Assembly (NCBI GenBank): GCA_004794785.1
Contig: SJOL01006493.1
Coordinates: forward strand, 453,686-517,685
Direction of reading: 5' to 3'
DNA: 64,000 nucleotides
DNA from: Opisthorchis felineus
Taxonomy: Eukaryota > Platyhelminthes > Trematoda > Opisthorchiida > Opisthorchiidae
Under the pieces are notes generated by a model that was given only the letters and a program-made list of their open reading frames with translations, was not told where the DNA came from and did not search any database. Both the position numbers and the translations under genes were made by a program. Below are positions 11,718 through 24,747 of this stretch, piece by piece (position 1 is the stretch's first letter; every line of letters begins with the position of its first letter).

Positions 11718-11912
11718 GGGCGAGATGGCCGAAGTGGTTAGAGCGCGAATTTACTGACCGCAATGTTCGTGGTTCGAACCCGACCTCTGCCTCTCGACTT
11801 CCCCTGTCTAGGCTTGAGCAACCTGGCATTATTGCAGCCCTCGTGCTTCCTTCTGGTAGCATGGCAGCTAGGCACCGAAAGGGTGCTACAGCTGAACGAT
11901 TTTTTTTATTTT
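11718..11912 (+). mobile_element. tRNA-derived SINE, copy 2, full length with 13-bp target duplication
   Basis: The head, GAGATGGCCGAAGTGGTTAG at 11722-11741, resembles the 5' half of a Ser/Leu-type tRNA. A B-box-like GTGGTTCGAACCC follows near 11769-11781. The body and T-rich tail match the copy at 290-472. The 13-bp sequence TATAACAGATTGG flanks it exactly at 11705-11717 and 11913-11925. This is the best preserved copy in the window. Confidence 0.88.
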
Positions 11913-11925
11913 TATAACAGATTGG

Positions 11926-12514
11926 CGACTCAGCCAGGATAAGGATAACCTCATCAAACCATCGTTCACGGGACTTTAGGCTCTGTTGAGCAAGGCCCGA
12001 ACCCAGAGGCGTAATGACCCTTCTGGTGTTCACCGATCTTGTTGTGAACCACCTATTTTTACCAATCTGCAGAGGAGATCCGTGTCCAAACGCAACCAGT
12101 AAATCAGAAGTTCACTTTGTGAAACCAGTCGATCGCGTGAACACCGATGCACTTTTGGCTTCTTGTTTCTCGTCGGAGATTATAAAACCAAGTATAACTC
12201 AATCAAGTAGGTGCAGTCTGAGACTCAAGGACATCCTGTCTTCCATGGAAATTTTCCACCCCGGTGTGCAAAAACTCCAATTTATAGGTGCAACTTTTGA
12301 CACAATTCGTGTTATCTCCATATGGTAATTTTGCCATTATTTACATCGGTTCTGGCAGTGACCAGTTATTTTCAGGCACAAATCTGCTTATAAAAGGAAT
12401 GACGTGCGGCACATTCGGTTGAATAATGTCACAATCGAGAGATTCGGCTGGTATTCAATTGAGTTCTCCGCAAAAACGAGTGAAAACGAACGTAGTTCGC
12501 CAATTTGGTACAAT
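11926..12514. other. unassigned intergenic DNA
   Basis: Nothing recognised. A 104-codon frame at 12014-12328 has no support. Confidence 0.4.
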
Positions 12515-12942
12515 TTGAGTTCAAGTAGAACATAAAGTTGACGGAAACTCATGGATTTCCCCTATCTTATGAGCCCCAATGTGGGCTATTTTATTTATTT
12601 TACTGTTATATTAATAATTCTTAGGTGTCATTGGATTCTTTGGTGATGAGATACAGGAACACAAACCCCCTTTTAAACACTGTCTATTACTTCACAAACA
12701 CTGAGTTTGATGCTGAACCGTCCCTTGAATTTGAAATATATATTTCCAATTGACCACTAACCCAACCACAATAATACACATGGATGGTATATTGCATGAT
12801 ATCTTGTATATACGTCACACGCTGCTGATAATTTTGCTGAAAGTTCATCGACATTTCATGGCCGGTTTCGCCCCTCTTGGGGCTCATAAGGTAGACGCAG
12901 TCCCCAAGCTTCCGTCAACCTTATGTTCTATTTGAACCCAAT
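12515..12942. mobile_element. element bounded by ~63-bp inverted repeats (MITE-like candidate)
   Basis: The stretch 12515-12577 matches the reverse complement of 12880-12942 along its whole length. Conserved blocks include TAGAACATAA, GTTGACGGAA and CTTATGAGCCCC. About 300 bp of AT-rich spacer with no coding capacity separates the arms. Long terminal inverted repeats without a transposase suggest a non-autonomous DNA transposon. An old inverted duplication is the alternative. No target duplication was identified. Confidence 0.6.
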
Positions 12943-15900
12943 TTACACAGTTCGACAAGTACACCCACTTGCATACCGATATGTTTTTACGAGTGACGCA
13001 CGTGAATCCCAGTTGAAGAGCATCATAAAGGAGCTGGGACTGAGTCTCCCCGGAAAACCAAATGGTTATGCAAGCGAGTGTACTTGCACGATATCTTCTT
13101 TCACGTCCTGTTCCTGCGGATTTCTGACTTCTGTCCATATACTTCACTTCAGGGGAATCCGGAAGTATTCCGAGTGGGTGTTGACTGTTAACCTAATTTG
13201 AGCTGGAAATATTGCTGCATCTTTTCATTAGGGATACTGGATAAGTGGTTGCCTTCGTTTCAGTTACCACAAGATTAGCTGAGTGGGGAGACAATATATA
13301 ATACTATCACGATAGAATTTTCTCCAAGTGTCCGTTCTATCTGAGTGGGCTGTGTAGCTAAACCCTAGACACCGCAATAGACGGATATCACCTCTGAATC
13401 TGCACCCGCGTACCGACTTAGAAGTTTCTTGTACAGATGCCTGCATGCACGGTTTTGTATAGATCTGAAGTGCATGTGCGAAGTAGCTCACATTCCTCGA
13501 GCGAATTCACTAAGATGCGATTCTGCTGTTCAGAAAGCTGGGGTCACTCATTAAATCCCGTAGAATCTCAGTTTTGACGCTACAAAAAAGTCTCGAGGTA
13601 CGTTTAAAGTCGTTCGCATTATATGTACGAGCATGGAAAAATGTCCTATTTGATTGATCGTAATCTGCAAGGCTTTTCAAACATCCGTTGGCCAAACCTG
13701 GTTGTGGAGGCTACAAGCACAGCTTAGGAAGTATATGTTGTTAGCCGTTCAAGCCCATGCACACCAATTTCTTTAACCCTGGCGGTACAGTCGGCCCACC
13801 CTTGATTCACTATAGACCGGTGCTATCAGATATCAAGTGCTACATGTCATCAAAAATTATAAAATTTTCTTATATTAAAAGTGGCCAGCTACAGTGCCAC
13901 AGTCCTTCCAGTCTGTCACATCTGTTACCAACCCTCAAGAGTACAAGTGTCCTAAGCTAGCAGAAATAGTCCTTTTCTTGTCTTCGTTATTAATTTTATT
14001 TTGGACTACTGTCAGTGACAGGACACGTATCGCTTATAATATTCTCCATGAACAGGCAGGAAAGAAGGTATCCATTGTACTGAATGGCACAGGGGATTCA
14101 TGGTGAATGCCCAAGGATGCAAGATAAATCCTAGCTGTAGCAAACTGGGGACTAACTGTTGAAGAGAAGGTAATATTTAAATCCTCAGGAAATCAGCGGA
14201 GTTATGAGATTCAAAACACATAAAGATGAATTCAAGGATACCAGTGTCTCAATACCTGGGTGTCTTAATCAATATGCAGTCCAGCAGACAAGGACCCAAC
14301 GAAGGTGACATCTGGCCTAGTTACATAAAAATCTTGGTATTATTAGCTCATGCGGTGTGAGTTTTTAAGAGCGCGCTGACAACCACCTTTAAAATTTAAA
14401 GATTAGGCTATTTTATAGGGAAACTTCTCTTCGTAAGCAGTGCCATGTCAACTTGTGTACGTTTTGCTGACCGCCACCCTGCCCGACAATCCGTATTGAT
14501 TGCCGGCTGCGTCTTACAAAGTGCCGAATGAGTATTTTGTTATCTAAAAAGGGGACGTCATGCTTTTAGGAGTACCCGTTAAAACTGCAATTTTCTGGTA
14601 GATACCTTAATTACTGTACATAAAAGGACACGTACAAGTCTCCATTGAACACTTTGTAGGTCTTTTGCCCGTCACATTCAGAATAAAAAAACACAAAATG
14701 TCCTTGGCGCAGCGTTGGTGAGTTTACATGCAAAAATAATTTGCATCTAGAAACATTGTGGCCCTCTAATTTCTGGTCCCTGACTTTCGTGGAGTCATCA
14801 ATTGAGACCAAACTTTTAAAGCCCATAAGTGGATGAACTGCCATTCCTTACAAATGGCTTTTTCTAGCTTCTCTTTCAGATTATTTTTGCTATTTCAGCT
14901 TTTAGTTACATGTTCCCCAGTTAAGCAAACGTAATCACATCTCGAGTAAATCGGTTGTACGAAAATTTACTTGCAAAAATTACTGAAGGAATTCCCTGGA
15001 CTAGGGTCGAAGACCAGACACCAGAAGTAGCTGGCGCTGTAGCGATGGTCACGAATAATAAGGCGAGATGCAAACACATGAGCCATCAAGGACTGTGCGG
15101 GAAAATACGTGAGTGACCAGAACTCACGCTGATGTTTCAAAAGGTTGCATCTTCGTGAAATCTTGATGCCATCCTGATAGTGGCTGCAAACTATACAATT
15201 TCCACCATAACTGGAGTGGATAACTTAATTTTTCCGTAACACGTGCGAGGTCTGGTTGCTTGTGTCAACGGTTCACAATCATACTTTACGAAAAATGATA
15301 TGCATTTAGGCACGGAATGCCCGAGACTGTTCCCAAAAGTATGACGGATCAGCGCAAGTCGAGTAGAGTAGGTAAATGGGGCCTTCAAAACCACTGTAAT
15401 GCAACAGCCTTCTCTGACCCAACAAGTACACGCTAAAAGACAGACGGTTAAAAATAAGGGGCGTGGATGCAGTAAGAGTTCTTTGGCACCATACCCGCAG
15501 AGTAGCTTAAATGGGCGTGTACAGGCTGATCAAACTCACCGGTCTACCTCAGACGCGGTATAGAGCTTTACCGTCGCAACAGATAGCCTAGGGTTTGAAA
15601 AAATAAACAAGGTCACCACAGTAATTGGAAAAACCTTGTTACGCTCTCTTAATTCTCAGAAAAAGAGGGTAGGAGAGCCCCATTAGGCTACACGTACCGT
15701 ACGCTGATATGTGCTAAACTATTCAGCCTGATTTTAATCATGTAAATCGCCCCCTGGACGGTCCGGAGCGTCGTAGAATTGATAGGGAGGCGGGCTGGAT
15801 GTGGGTAGTTAGCCATATATCTAATTACTTTGACGTCCTGTTCCGCAAATGATAAGCAGGCGTGGGCTCACATTTATTTTTCGTGGGTTTCTCGTCCTAG

Positions 15901-18900
15901 CCGATGAAACCATGAGCTCCTGGAGTTCCTTGGTGTCACTTGTATCACGTCAGCTAGACTGTTATTTGCGGGTGCAGAGGACGACGTCCCTTTGTTTTTT
16001 CCCCATGCTTAAAGATGGCATCCGACACTGAGACCCCTAACAGTATCTCATGGAATCTGTCGGATTAAATGATACCTAGGTTCTTCAATGAATTCGAGCA
16101 ACGAGGTGCCCTTGAGAAACGTGACCACATAGTCCCGAATTAATTACCTTCTTGGAAAAAGTTGACTCCTGCGAGCAAAAACTACAATGCTACGTTACAT
16201 GGAATACCCTATGGCGCTGGAGGTGGCGGTCTTGCAACTGGACGAACTGCACCTAGAAGATTCACGGCAGCTAGTGCGGGATTGTCGTATGCAGTTTAAT
16301 AGTGAGCATGTCCTAGTCAAGTATCTTGAGTCTAGAAGTTGCCACCGCCCGTAAGGCGTGAAAACTGGCTGCCGCTAAGCTGAAGTCCATCGTTTGGGTA
16401 AGATGTCGAGTGACGCGGTGCACCAACAGATTATAAGCTACCTTAACAAATCAGCTGTATCGGGAGACCTATACCCTATAATCCCTATAGCAGCAGTACA
16501 TACTATGATGCAGCCCATTGTGCTTCGTAAAGCCAACGTTGAAGCGGGAAAAATTGCAGGTTAATGGTGTGCAAACCTCTTGGTTATTCATAGAGCAAGA
16601 ATTAGTGGCACCCAAATGTTGCAGCCTAATTGGCATGGCACATATACCCCTAAAAATCGACGAGTGAAGCTAGGGGGTAGAACACAGAAGCAGCTAGCTG
16701 TAACTAACCTAATGCCACCTTGCCACTATGGAGGATTGCAAGTGTCCTACAAAACCTCGTTGCAAAGGATGTGACAAATCGCCCTGAGAGAAAGATTCCG
16801 ATGGTGATTTGCCCTGTTGACTGAACCAAACCGTTATCTCCTCCTGGATAAAACGTTGTACTCCAGGATGGAACTTTCCAGAAACCTGCTACTAGTTTTT
16901 CTTTTGGGATGTAAAAATGAGCTTTGAGGTCACCTCCTCCAACCCGTCTTTACATGAATTATCTAGCAATATGATTTCACCTGCTTTTATCATCACCTCT
17001 GGTGACAAAAATTTGGAAAGCCCTTGAAAAGCGATTAGACTAAATCCAAATAAGGTGAAAACAGCCGAAGACCTGAGATCTTCCGCTCAATGCGATTGTA
17101 TACTGCTCGTTAACTTAACAATATCTTGCTTGTTCAGGGCGCACTGACGACCACACTAGGGTGCAAATCCTGCATAATGATGGTACGTTATCTAGACAAC
17201 TTGTTCAGATGGTATCAAAGTCAAGGATGACTGTGCTGCAGGAGCGCACATGATGCCAATAGTTATCCGAAGGACGAAATCAATGCCGAAACTCCCGGTT
17301 CGAATACTGGATTCCGCAAGAGTATGTTCACAATACACGTTTGTCTCCACTTGCATAATACACTTAAGCCATGTAAAGTTCAGTGAAGACTTATTTTAGC
17401 CTGCCATAATCAGTTTGTCTTCGATTAGAGGTGGGCAACAATGATTTCCTTTCTGTGGTCGAAGATCACGGCCCTTTCCTGTGAGGAGAAATTCAGACAG
17501 TTGCGTTTTACTGTGCCAATTTTGTCCTTAATTCCGTCAACCTAGTCGGAACTTCATGACTGGACGCGACTGCTATGGTCTCGGAGATATGGCTGCACAG
17601 TGTCAGCCATAAATAAGGGCGTCAACATTGGGGTCAGTCCTTTTCATGGCATTCTTAAGGTACTCTTTCGGTTGCATGTGTAGGTGACCACGCACGTGCA
17701 CTTGCCACTACATCGCGTTTGAGGTTAAATGAACGCTTAATTTCATTGAATCTGTAAGGCAGACGATAAAATGGTAACTTGCCTTTGCACAACTTTAAAG
17801 TAGCACCGAGCTGTTCCTCTACGGAGCAGTCCCGTTTCTAACCGGCTTTTCTCTTGCATCGTCCGAGTGGTCCATAGGGAAGGACAAAAAAGCATTTTTG
17901 CAGTCGTACAACCGAAAAATCCCTCCCTTGTGTTGAACAGAACGAACCAGAATCTTAACAGTGCAATCTAATCAGACTGAAGGCTGCTCCTGTTCTCTAC
18001 GCTATATCTGACCCAGTCTGGTAACCGTTTGCTTTCCACCGTTCCTGATTATAGACCACGAGTGCTAAACGCCTGTCCTCCCAAATCAGACCAACTAGAT
18101 GAGAACGAGAAAACTACCAGCGGCAAATTGTGTCCATGCAAACTGCACCAATGTGTATAGTGAGTCCAGTAAACTGCAAGGCTTGACATCACTGCTTTTC
18201 TGCTGCCTTCCATTTTTACCAAATCCTATCACTCTACCCTAGAAGGCCATTGTTCATCATTCTTTATCTGGAGGACTTCGATGTCTTCCAAAACAAGTTT
18301 TTGCACTGCTCCACAAGCAAATATTCAGCCCAGTTTTTCAGTCATTAGTCGATGTTCCCCGAAGCCCGGCTACCTAAGTCCCTTAGAAGGCGCCACAGAA
18401 ATTTTCCCTCTTTGTTACAATACCCAATTCACTTCATAGTTAGAACCTATCTATTGTTAAAAATCAACCAATTAGTAAGCTACATGGCCTCTTAAGCTTC
18501 GCCGTAGAAGTAGCTTAAAAATGAGAACATTTTGGGCACTATTGTCCATATCCTGTAGTTTTTCCTCACAAAAGCCAGTGGCATCATACCCGGGCCCACC
18601 ACTTTACAAACGTTTTAAAGAAATTATGAAGAAGGGTGACGTGCCTGTCGGTAAATTGCAGTAACTAAGCGACAAAGCAAAACATTATCTAGGTCAACAG
18701 AAATACGTAACAATAGAACTGCTGGTCTCGGAAGATGTGAGTACGCTGATCACATCTCTAATCCTTAGTTCCGTCAAAACGACTGTTGCTGAACCATAGA
18801 TATTTACGGTCTCCGAGGAAGGAACACACGTGCAAAATGCTCAACTTGTGCTTGGCCACGTACTTCAAATTTAAGGCGAACAATATGAAGAACTATGATT

Positions 18901-20499
18901 AACAACAATGTGATCTTCGAGACTGCATTAGATTTCAGTTTCCGCAAGCCAAGAGAGGATCATACTACCAGCTGTCTGTACGAAATTATAACCCGCACCA
19001 GAGCAATAGTTAGTCAAGAGGAGCACGCCGCAATAGACGGTGGGTCCGTGGCAATCTTCGATTTCCATGCTATGCTGCCCCGCTAGATTAACAAATAAAG
19101 AAATACAAAAAGGAAGTCAGGAAAAAGGTAACACACATGAACACAATTATAAACCGGCATAATCGGGGATACATGTAAACGCTGTTCAAGCGCAATGCAC
19201 ACGCACTAGGACAAATTCAGTCAAAATATCCACATCCATTTTTCTTTCATTCAGCCTCAGTGCTGTTATATTCTGACCGACTGTGACAGCCGTAGTATTG
19301 TTGTACGTATACAAAATCATGATTTTTTGGGTGCGTCGCCAAGCCCTTTGACCACCAATCGTTCAACTCTGTACACACGATCATCATGCTCGTTACTCTC
19401 CCGCGGTCTCCTCGACTGGACACACTCTTACTGTGCGATTTATCCGCTATTTCATCTTAACCTTTCTTAAATTGTTGATTCCCCGACAACCCCAACAGAG
19501 GTTTCAACATCACTTTCATACTGATTTCCCACTGATCACTGTCGTCCCTTTTGAATTGTGGCCATAGGTGGGCAACGTGCCTGTTAAGGCAAATTCATTG
19601 AAGGTTGACCCGCGTGGTTATCCTAGACATGGCGCATGAGTTGCCCTTATATCGCTAGCAGTGAGCCATGATTTATTGATAAAAATTAGAAGATGATCAG
19701 AAAGTTGAGACTGTAGATGCTAAAATGTCCCATAAAATAGTAAGACCAACAATTTGCTGATCTGGCGCAGTCCAAATGCCAAAAAACTCCGGCTGCGATA
19801 ACACACTACATTACCATTATCCTGTAAAAACGCAAAAATTAAAAACTTGGTGAGCTGAAGATTCATCCCATTGTCGTCCAAGTTCGGGAAATTTGGACAA
19901 TCATCCCAGTAAATCCTAGCCTAGAAGCTCGTTACTACAGCAACAGGGCAAAACAAAACTGCGCAAGTTCATTGGCACACAGAACAATACCCTCAGGCGT
20001 CACGCATTTGAAAGCGCACAAATAGTACCATCACCAGGACATTTATGGGGAACGATGACCTGATTCAGTCAACAGAGACCACAGTCAACTCTCTGAACGC
20101 AACCGGTGATGTTTAATATATAAATGATCAGCGTGTTTTTTTGTCTTAAAGTAGTCTTAAATGTAACATAATATTTCTTTCTGTGACCGTTTAGCTTGGT
20201 TGTAGGAAAGATATACCACAACGTTTTTCCCACTTAGCAGCATATCATTGTCCGCTCAGTCCGGCCAGTGACTTGCGTCTGTGATAAATTGTTTGGATCC
20301 GCTAAATGGATGAAAGAGTATATGATCTTGCATCGTTGCTAACCATTTGGTGTGAGCCGTTTTAGAGTGTATTTTGTGTTGACGAGCGTTGGGAGGTCGA
20401 ATGCGGTAGCTTGACACAGTTTCTACACACTGAGCTAGATCTAGACTCAAAGACAAGTGCACGGAATCGAGGAACTAGGATGTTATGGACAGTTGGTAT
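12943..20499. other. unassigned intergenic DNA
   Basis: 7.5 kb in which I recognise no gene, no RNA and no repeat of the families found elsewhere in the window. All frames are short (under about 80 codons). It may hold very old repeats or distant non-coding sequence. Confidence 0.4.
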
Positions 20500-21400
20500 T
20501 CGCAAAATGGAATTGAATTCTCAAAAATTACCAGGTTTTCAGGGTTACCACTTCACAATGAAGAGTGTTTATGTCTAATGAATTTTTCTGCAAATTATCT
20601 GCATGGATGATTTGTTTAAGTAAGCGAATCTTCAAGGTCATCAATCGCCACCGGTTGGGAAAATGGTGCCTAATGAAATAGGACATCGCGAATTGTGGGG
20701 CAAAACGGGACTCGCCTACAATGGACAAAGGTTGCAGGAAGTTTTGCAGCTGAAATAATTCACTGACCTTTCTAGAGTCTATATTGTGCTTGTGCAAAAC
20801 ATGCTGAGGTGCCACTCCTGTAATTAATTTTTGCTGTGTACATCCTGCTTGACTTGATGAATACCGAATTCTGTGTTCTGTGACCTCGAGAAACGCTATT
20901 CCGAGTCATCATCGCAGGAGACACATTCACCATTTTCGGATAACTTGTGCGATGCTTGAAGACCGTAAGGCATGCAGATGTTGATCACCTATGCTCGCAG
21001 GTCAAGTTTTGTGGTAAACTGCTTCGGAGATGTCCATTGTAACTGGCAAAGCATGCCAGGACGATCATGTAGTCGATCACAGCGGACAGCCAAATGAGCC
21101 TACCTGATGCACATGACAAGGGGTCCACGACGCCTAATCAACTAGCTGGATATAATCAACGTCGATCACAGCGGACACCAAGAGCCCATCCACCCCGACC
21201 GTTTAAAGTCAAAGGTCCAACTTGGACGGGAGGAAAATTTGAATTTTATTGGGCGTTCTGATTGTTACATATGTCCTGGCAGGAGGTGTATGGACATTTT
21301 GGTGGGTAGTGTTCAGCGCGCTGCTGACGTGCTGAAAGGAGAGAAAGATATGAGTTAGTTTATCGAAATATCACTGTGAGGGAGGCGGCTGACAAACTGG
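20500..21400 (+). repeat. unclassified dispersed repeat, copy 1
   Basis: This stretch aligns collinearly with 38230-39265. Shared blocks begin near ATGGAATTGA (20508) and include TTTTTCTGCAAATT (20583 onward), CACTCCTGTAAT and GATTGTTACATATGTCCTG-like sequence near 21260. By eye identity is around 75-80% in the better blocks. No coding domain is visible. An 18-bp motif, GTCGATCACAGCGGACA, is repeated within this copy near 21072 and 21162. Confidence 0.65.
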
Positions 21401-21969
21401 GAACGATACTTACTCTTTAAAGCGAGCACTTCAGCGACGACAATCTCTCAGGTCCGTGATTACACGATTCGTATGATATTATTTCCTGTAGCTGACGCTC
21501 ACTCAGTTATAGGCCTCAAGGAATTCGACACACCTGAAATGCATGATGCCTCATTAAACAACGCACTGTTACTGGTGCCCTTAACAAGCACCACATGAAA
21601 TCATCTTCGTCTCTTTACTCGAACTGGTGCTCTACTGTACTGGTATTATGATATTAACTCACAGCTGTCACTTAGCTCCAACTTGGAGCAGAAAATGCGG
21701 ACGCCCACGGACCGTGAGAAGTATCCCTTGCTCCGGTAGTTTATAATCGGACAACCACCGTTGGTGGATGGGAAAGCAGCCTAGAAAATCGTCTAATAAT
21801 ACTATTTCTTACCGCTTGGAACGGACTGGACTCTAAATACGGAGAACACGTCAGTACAAGGAAGCCATATCGTCTGGTGGAAGTGACATGTCTTTTTATC
21901 AGCACAGGTTTCAACCGTCTGGGAGTACTCTGGTATTTCTAAGAGGAACTAGAGGAACTAGACATGCCT
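21401..21969. other. unassigned DNA between repeats
   Basis: Nothing recognised. Confidence 0.35.
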
Positions 21970-23240
21970 TACCTTTTTGGTTTCTGCACAACTGTAGTGC
22001 AGCCTTTGGGGTAGCAGCCGCAATTGCCTCAAAACGAGGGAAGACCTGCACGTAATCATTCGATAGAAAACGTTTAGGACATGGCCGTCGCCCACCAGGA
22101 TTTCCCTTCGATCACAATGATACTACGTAAGCATACCATATTCCCGCATAAGCCACGCAGTTTGTCGGGACACTTTCTGTACGGGATATTCCAGTGTGCC
22201 TGAGTGGTGCACCCGCTTTTCGGGCGACCATTGGCATTCTCCAGACGGCTGTTGGTCACGTTGCCAAAATGGGTCATCCGGGGTTGTGCGTGCACAGCCC
22301 ATTTGAGGGGGATGTACATTAGGCGGGCCGTGAGGTAAGGGAAGAATCGTTGGTCGGTGCAGTGAAGCAAACGCACGTCTTGCCCAAATCTGTGTTATTA
22401 TTATGATGAAGAGGAAACCTACTGTACGGCAATGACCGGGTGAGCCACACGGTGGAATGTGTTTGCTGTTCGCGTAAAGTGTCTATGACCAAAATACATA
22501 TGTGATAAATAATACGTATGTGCTTCCTGATAGCTTTGCGAATGTGAAAATAGCACATAACGCCACAGCTGAACACGACTCTGGACACCGGCATTAGCGT
22601 GGCCAATTCTTCCATGACAAAAGTTTTCACTTGAAACTGCTTGCGCACCAATTCCCTGAACCATGCAAACAGTCTGCGCATAGGGGGAAACTGTTTGCTT
22701 TCCACAAAGGCATACATAACCGGACGTCCGACACCCATGCAATCAGTGATCAGGAAGGTGTATTGCTTGTATCCGCAGGCCAGATAATAGTTGCCTTAAA
22801 AAGGCTCACTGAAACGGTTCGTCGCGTGTGTTCCATCGACATTTATCACATCCGGTAAGCCTCGAAACAGTGCTATCTGTTGCCATCTGAAAAAGCATAT
22901 GTGGCTATAGTCACCCTCCCCTGACTGCAGCACAAGCGTGCGTTCAGACTGTCGAAGTTTTGCCAGGACCGGAGGCTTATCGTTCGCCACAGTAAGACCC
23001 AACTATCCGCCACTTACTTAACAGAGATGACCGACACTCCCGGAAGTAGTTGCACCTGTCCTGAGTAGTAATGACCTTACCGAATTCATCGGCTACAAAC
23101 TGCCTCATTTCACACGACGGCGTTACATACCTCAGTAGGTCCCTGCAGGTGCCCAAAGCCTTTCAGTTTAGCCGTCGATTTACCGGAAGCCGATCGTACA
23201 AAAAATTGGAAACCGTATGTCTGTGTTCAAGATACTAAGA
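21970..23240 (-). pseudogene. degraded MULE/ZSWIM-like transposase-derived gene
   Basis: On the minus strand, fragments in three frames follow the order of a MULE-type or ZSWIM1/3-like protein. A FAR1-like N-terminal piece lies near 23150-23225. A linker follows at 22800-23000 and ends in a DGTHATNRF stretch, the first-Asp region of an RNase H-like fold. Next comes a block at 22490-22760 that reads as the core of that fold (DCMGVGRPVMYAFV and LATLMPV) with a CYFHIRKAI stretch. The last piece, near 21980-22250, holds a VHHSGTLEY-type segment. Stops and frameshifts between blocks (for example at about 22797 and 22318) show it is dead. The family call rests on motif recall; ZSWIM host gene versus MULE transposon cannot be separated here. 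Confidence 0.5.
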
Positions 23241-23364
23241 GGTGACCGAGAGATAATTCCCCTGCCCCATTAGACCAAACCGAACTGGACAGCCGGTTTT
23301 TCGCGTACTGTTTGTCAATAGCAAATACGCTCAGCCTAGTACCCACCCGTAACGCAAAACAGCG

Positions 23365-24747
23365 TTGGTGCTTCGACTACTGGCTACACGCACAAATACC
23401 ACGCAGTTATCCGAAGTGACCACATCTGTTGATGAGACAAACTCTTCCCTCCACACACTCTCAGTTACTTTGTCTGACTTAACATCCTCACTCGTCCGCC
23501 TAAGAGACTCCAGTTTCCCAGGCACTAACGGTATCCCTTCGCTCATCCTAAAAGCTAGTGGCCCGGACATCTCCACTCTCATCCTTAATCTCTTCAACAT
23601 CTCCCTCATCACCGGCACAGTTCCAAGTCAATGGAAGCACTCCACCATTGCACCACACTATAAGTCAGGTCCACGAACCGCTCCAGCTAGCTATCGTGGC
23701 ATCCGCCATACCTGCTTGCTCTCCCGTACCCTAGAACTCCTTACCAAAGTCCCCGTCATGGATTACCTGCTCACCACCAAGACCCTTAACGATCGGTAGT
23801 ATGCGTTTAGGGCACGGCGGTCAGCTAACACATGTCCGGTTGATTTCTTTAATCACACTTCGTCTGCCTACGATGCCGGGCTGTGTATTGTTCTTATCTA
23901 TCTTGATATTCGCAAGGCGTTTGACCAAGTCCCCCACGGTGCGCTCCTCAATAAATTACGATCTACGGGGATTGGTGGCCCGCTTCTGCGGTCGCTCACT
24001 TCTTACCTCACTGGGAGGACACAGGTCACCAAGATCGGGGATCTCTCCGCATCACCCCTTCCCAGCACCAGTGGGGTTATTCAGGGTAGCGTGCTTGGCC
24101 CCCTACTGTTCTTACTATATATTAATAATGTCACTGATTGGATCACCCATGTATCCTCCGTTCTGCTCGCTGACGATATTAAGTTAGCCTATAATAACGT
24201 TTATTCCCAACTTGTGAGCGGCATGCCGTCAGGCATGATCATCACCTTTAAGCCCAGTGACTCCGTTTCCACTCTTGCTAACATTCAGTCTGATCTGAAT
24301 TCTTTATCCCTCTGGTCCTCTAACTCCTGCCTTTCTTTCACCGTTCCAAAATGCCAAGCACTCTCACATCGATTCCAGATTCTTTCTGGAATGCTTATTC
24401 CTAATGGACTCTCGATTCCTTCTCTCCCCGAAGTGAGAGACCTAGATCTTAGGTATTCCTGTGCGTTTATTTTTTCCCAGCATGCATGGTACAGAGTGGC
24501 TAAAGCCCGCAAGCTCTGTGCCTTCATTCGCCGATCCTTCCACAATAAATCGTGTTTGATTGCCATCTTTAAGCAGTTTGTAGTACCCATTCTTGAATCC
24601 AGCCCTGAATTTGCCTCACAGTATTCGCAGGCATGCCGGACTACTGTGAAAAATTTGCAGCGCTCGTTCACTAAGTCCCTGTTTCCGGCGTCATCCGCGC
24701 TGCCGTATCGTCTTCGCTGTTTGTCACTTGGGCTGGATCCTTTATAG
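23365..24747 (+). pseudogene. LINE (CR1/Jockey-like) reverse transcriptase, one internal stop
   Basis: One plus-strand frame runs from 23365 to 24747, broken only by a TAG at 23797-23799. Its order is that of a non-LTR reverse transcriptase. A finger motif FPGTNGIPSLILKASGP lies near 23515-23565, YLDIRKAFDQVPHG near 23900-23940, SGVIQGSVLGPLLFLLYINN near 24070-24130, and the catalytic pair in LLADDIKLA, with GCT GAC GAT at 24169-24177. The usual residue before ADD is F or Y; here it is L. No endonuclease domain is seen upstream, so the copy is 5' truncated, running up against the MULE-like remnant. Codons are pyrimidine-rich compared with flanking DNA. The element is inactive. Confidence 0.8.

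Noticed and set aside
11718..11790. Possible tRNA gene (Ser/Leu-like)
   Set aside because: The 5' half and B-box look tRNA-like, but no acceptor stem forms, and the unit continues into a SINE body with target duplications.
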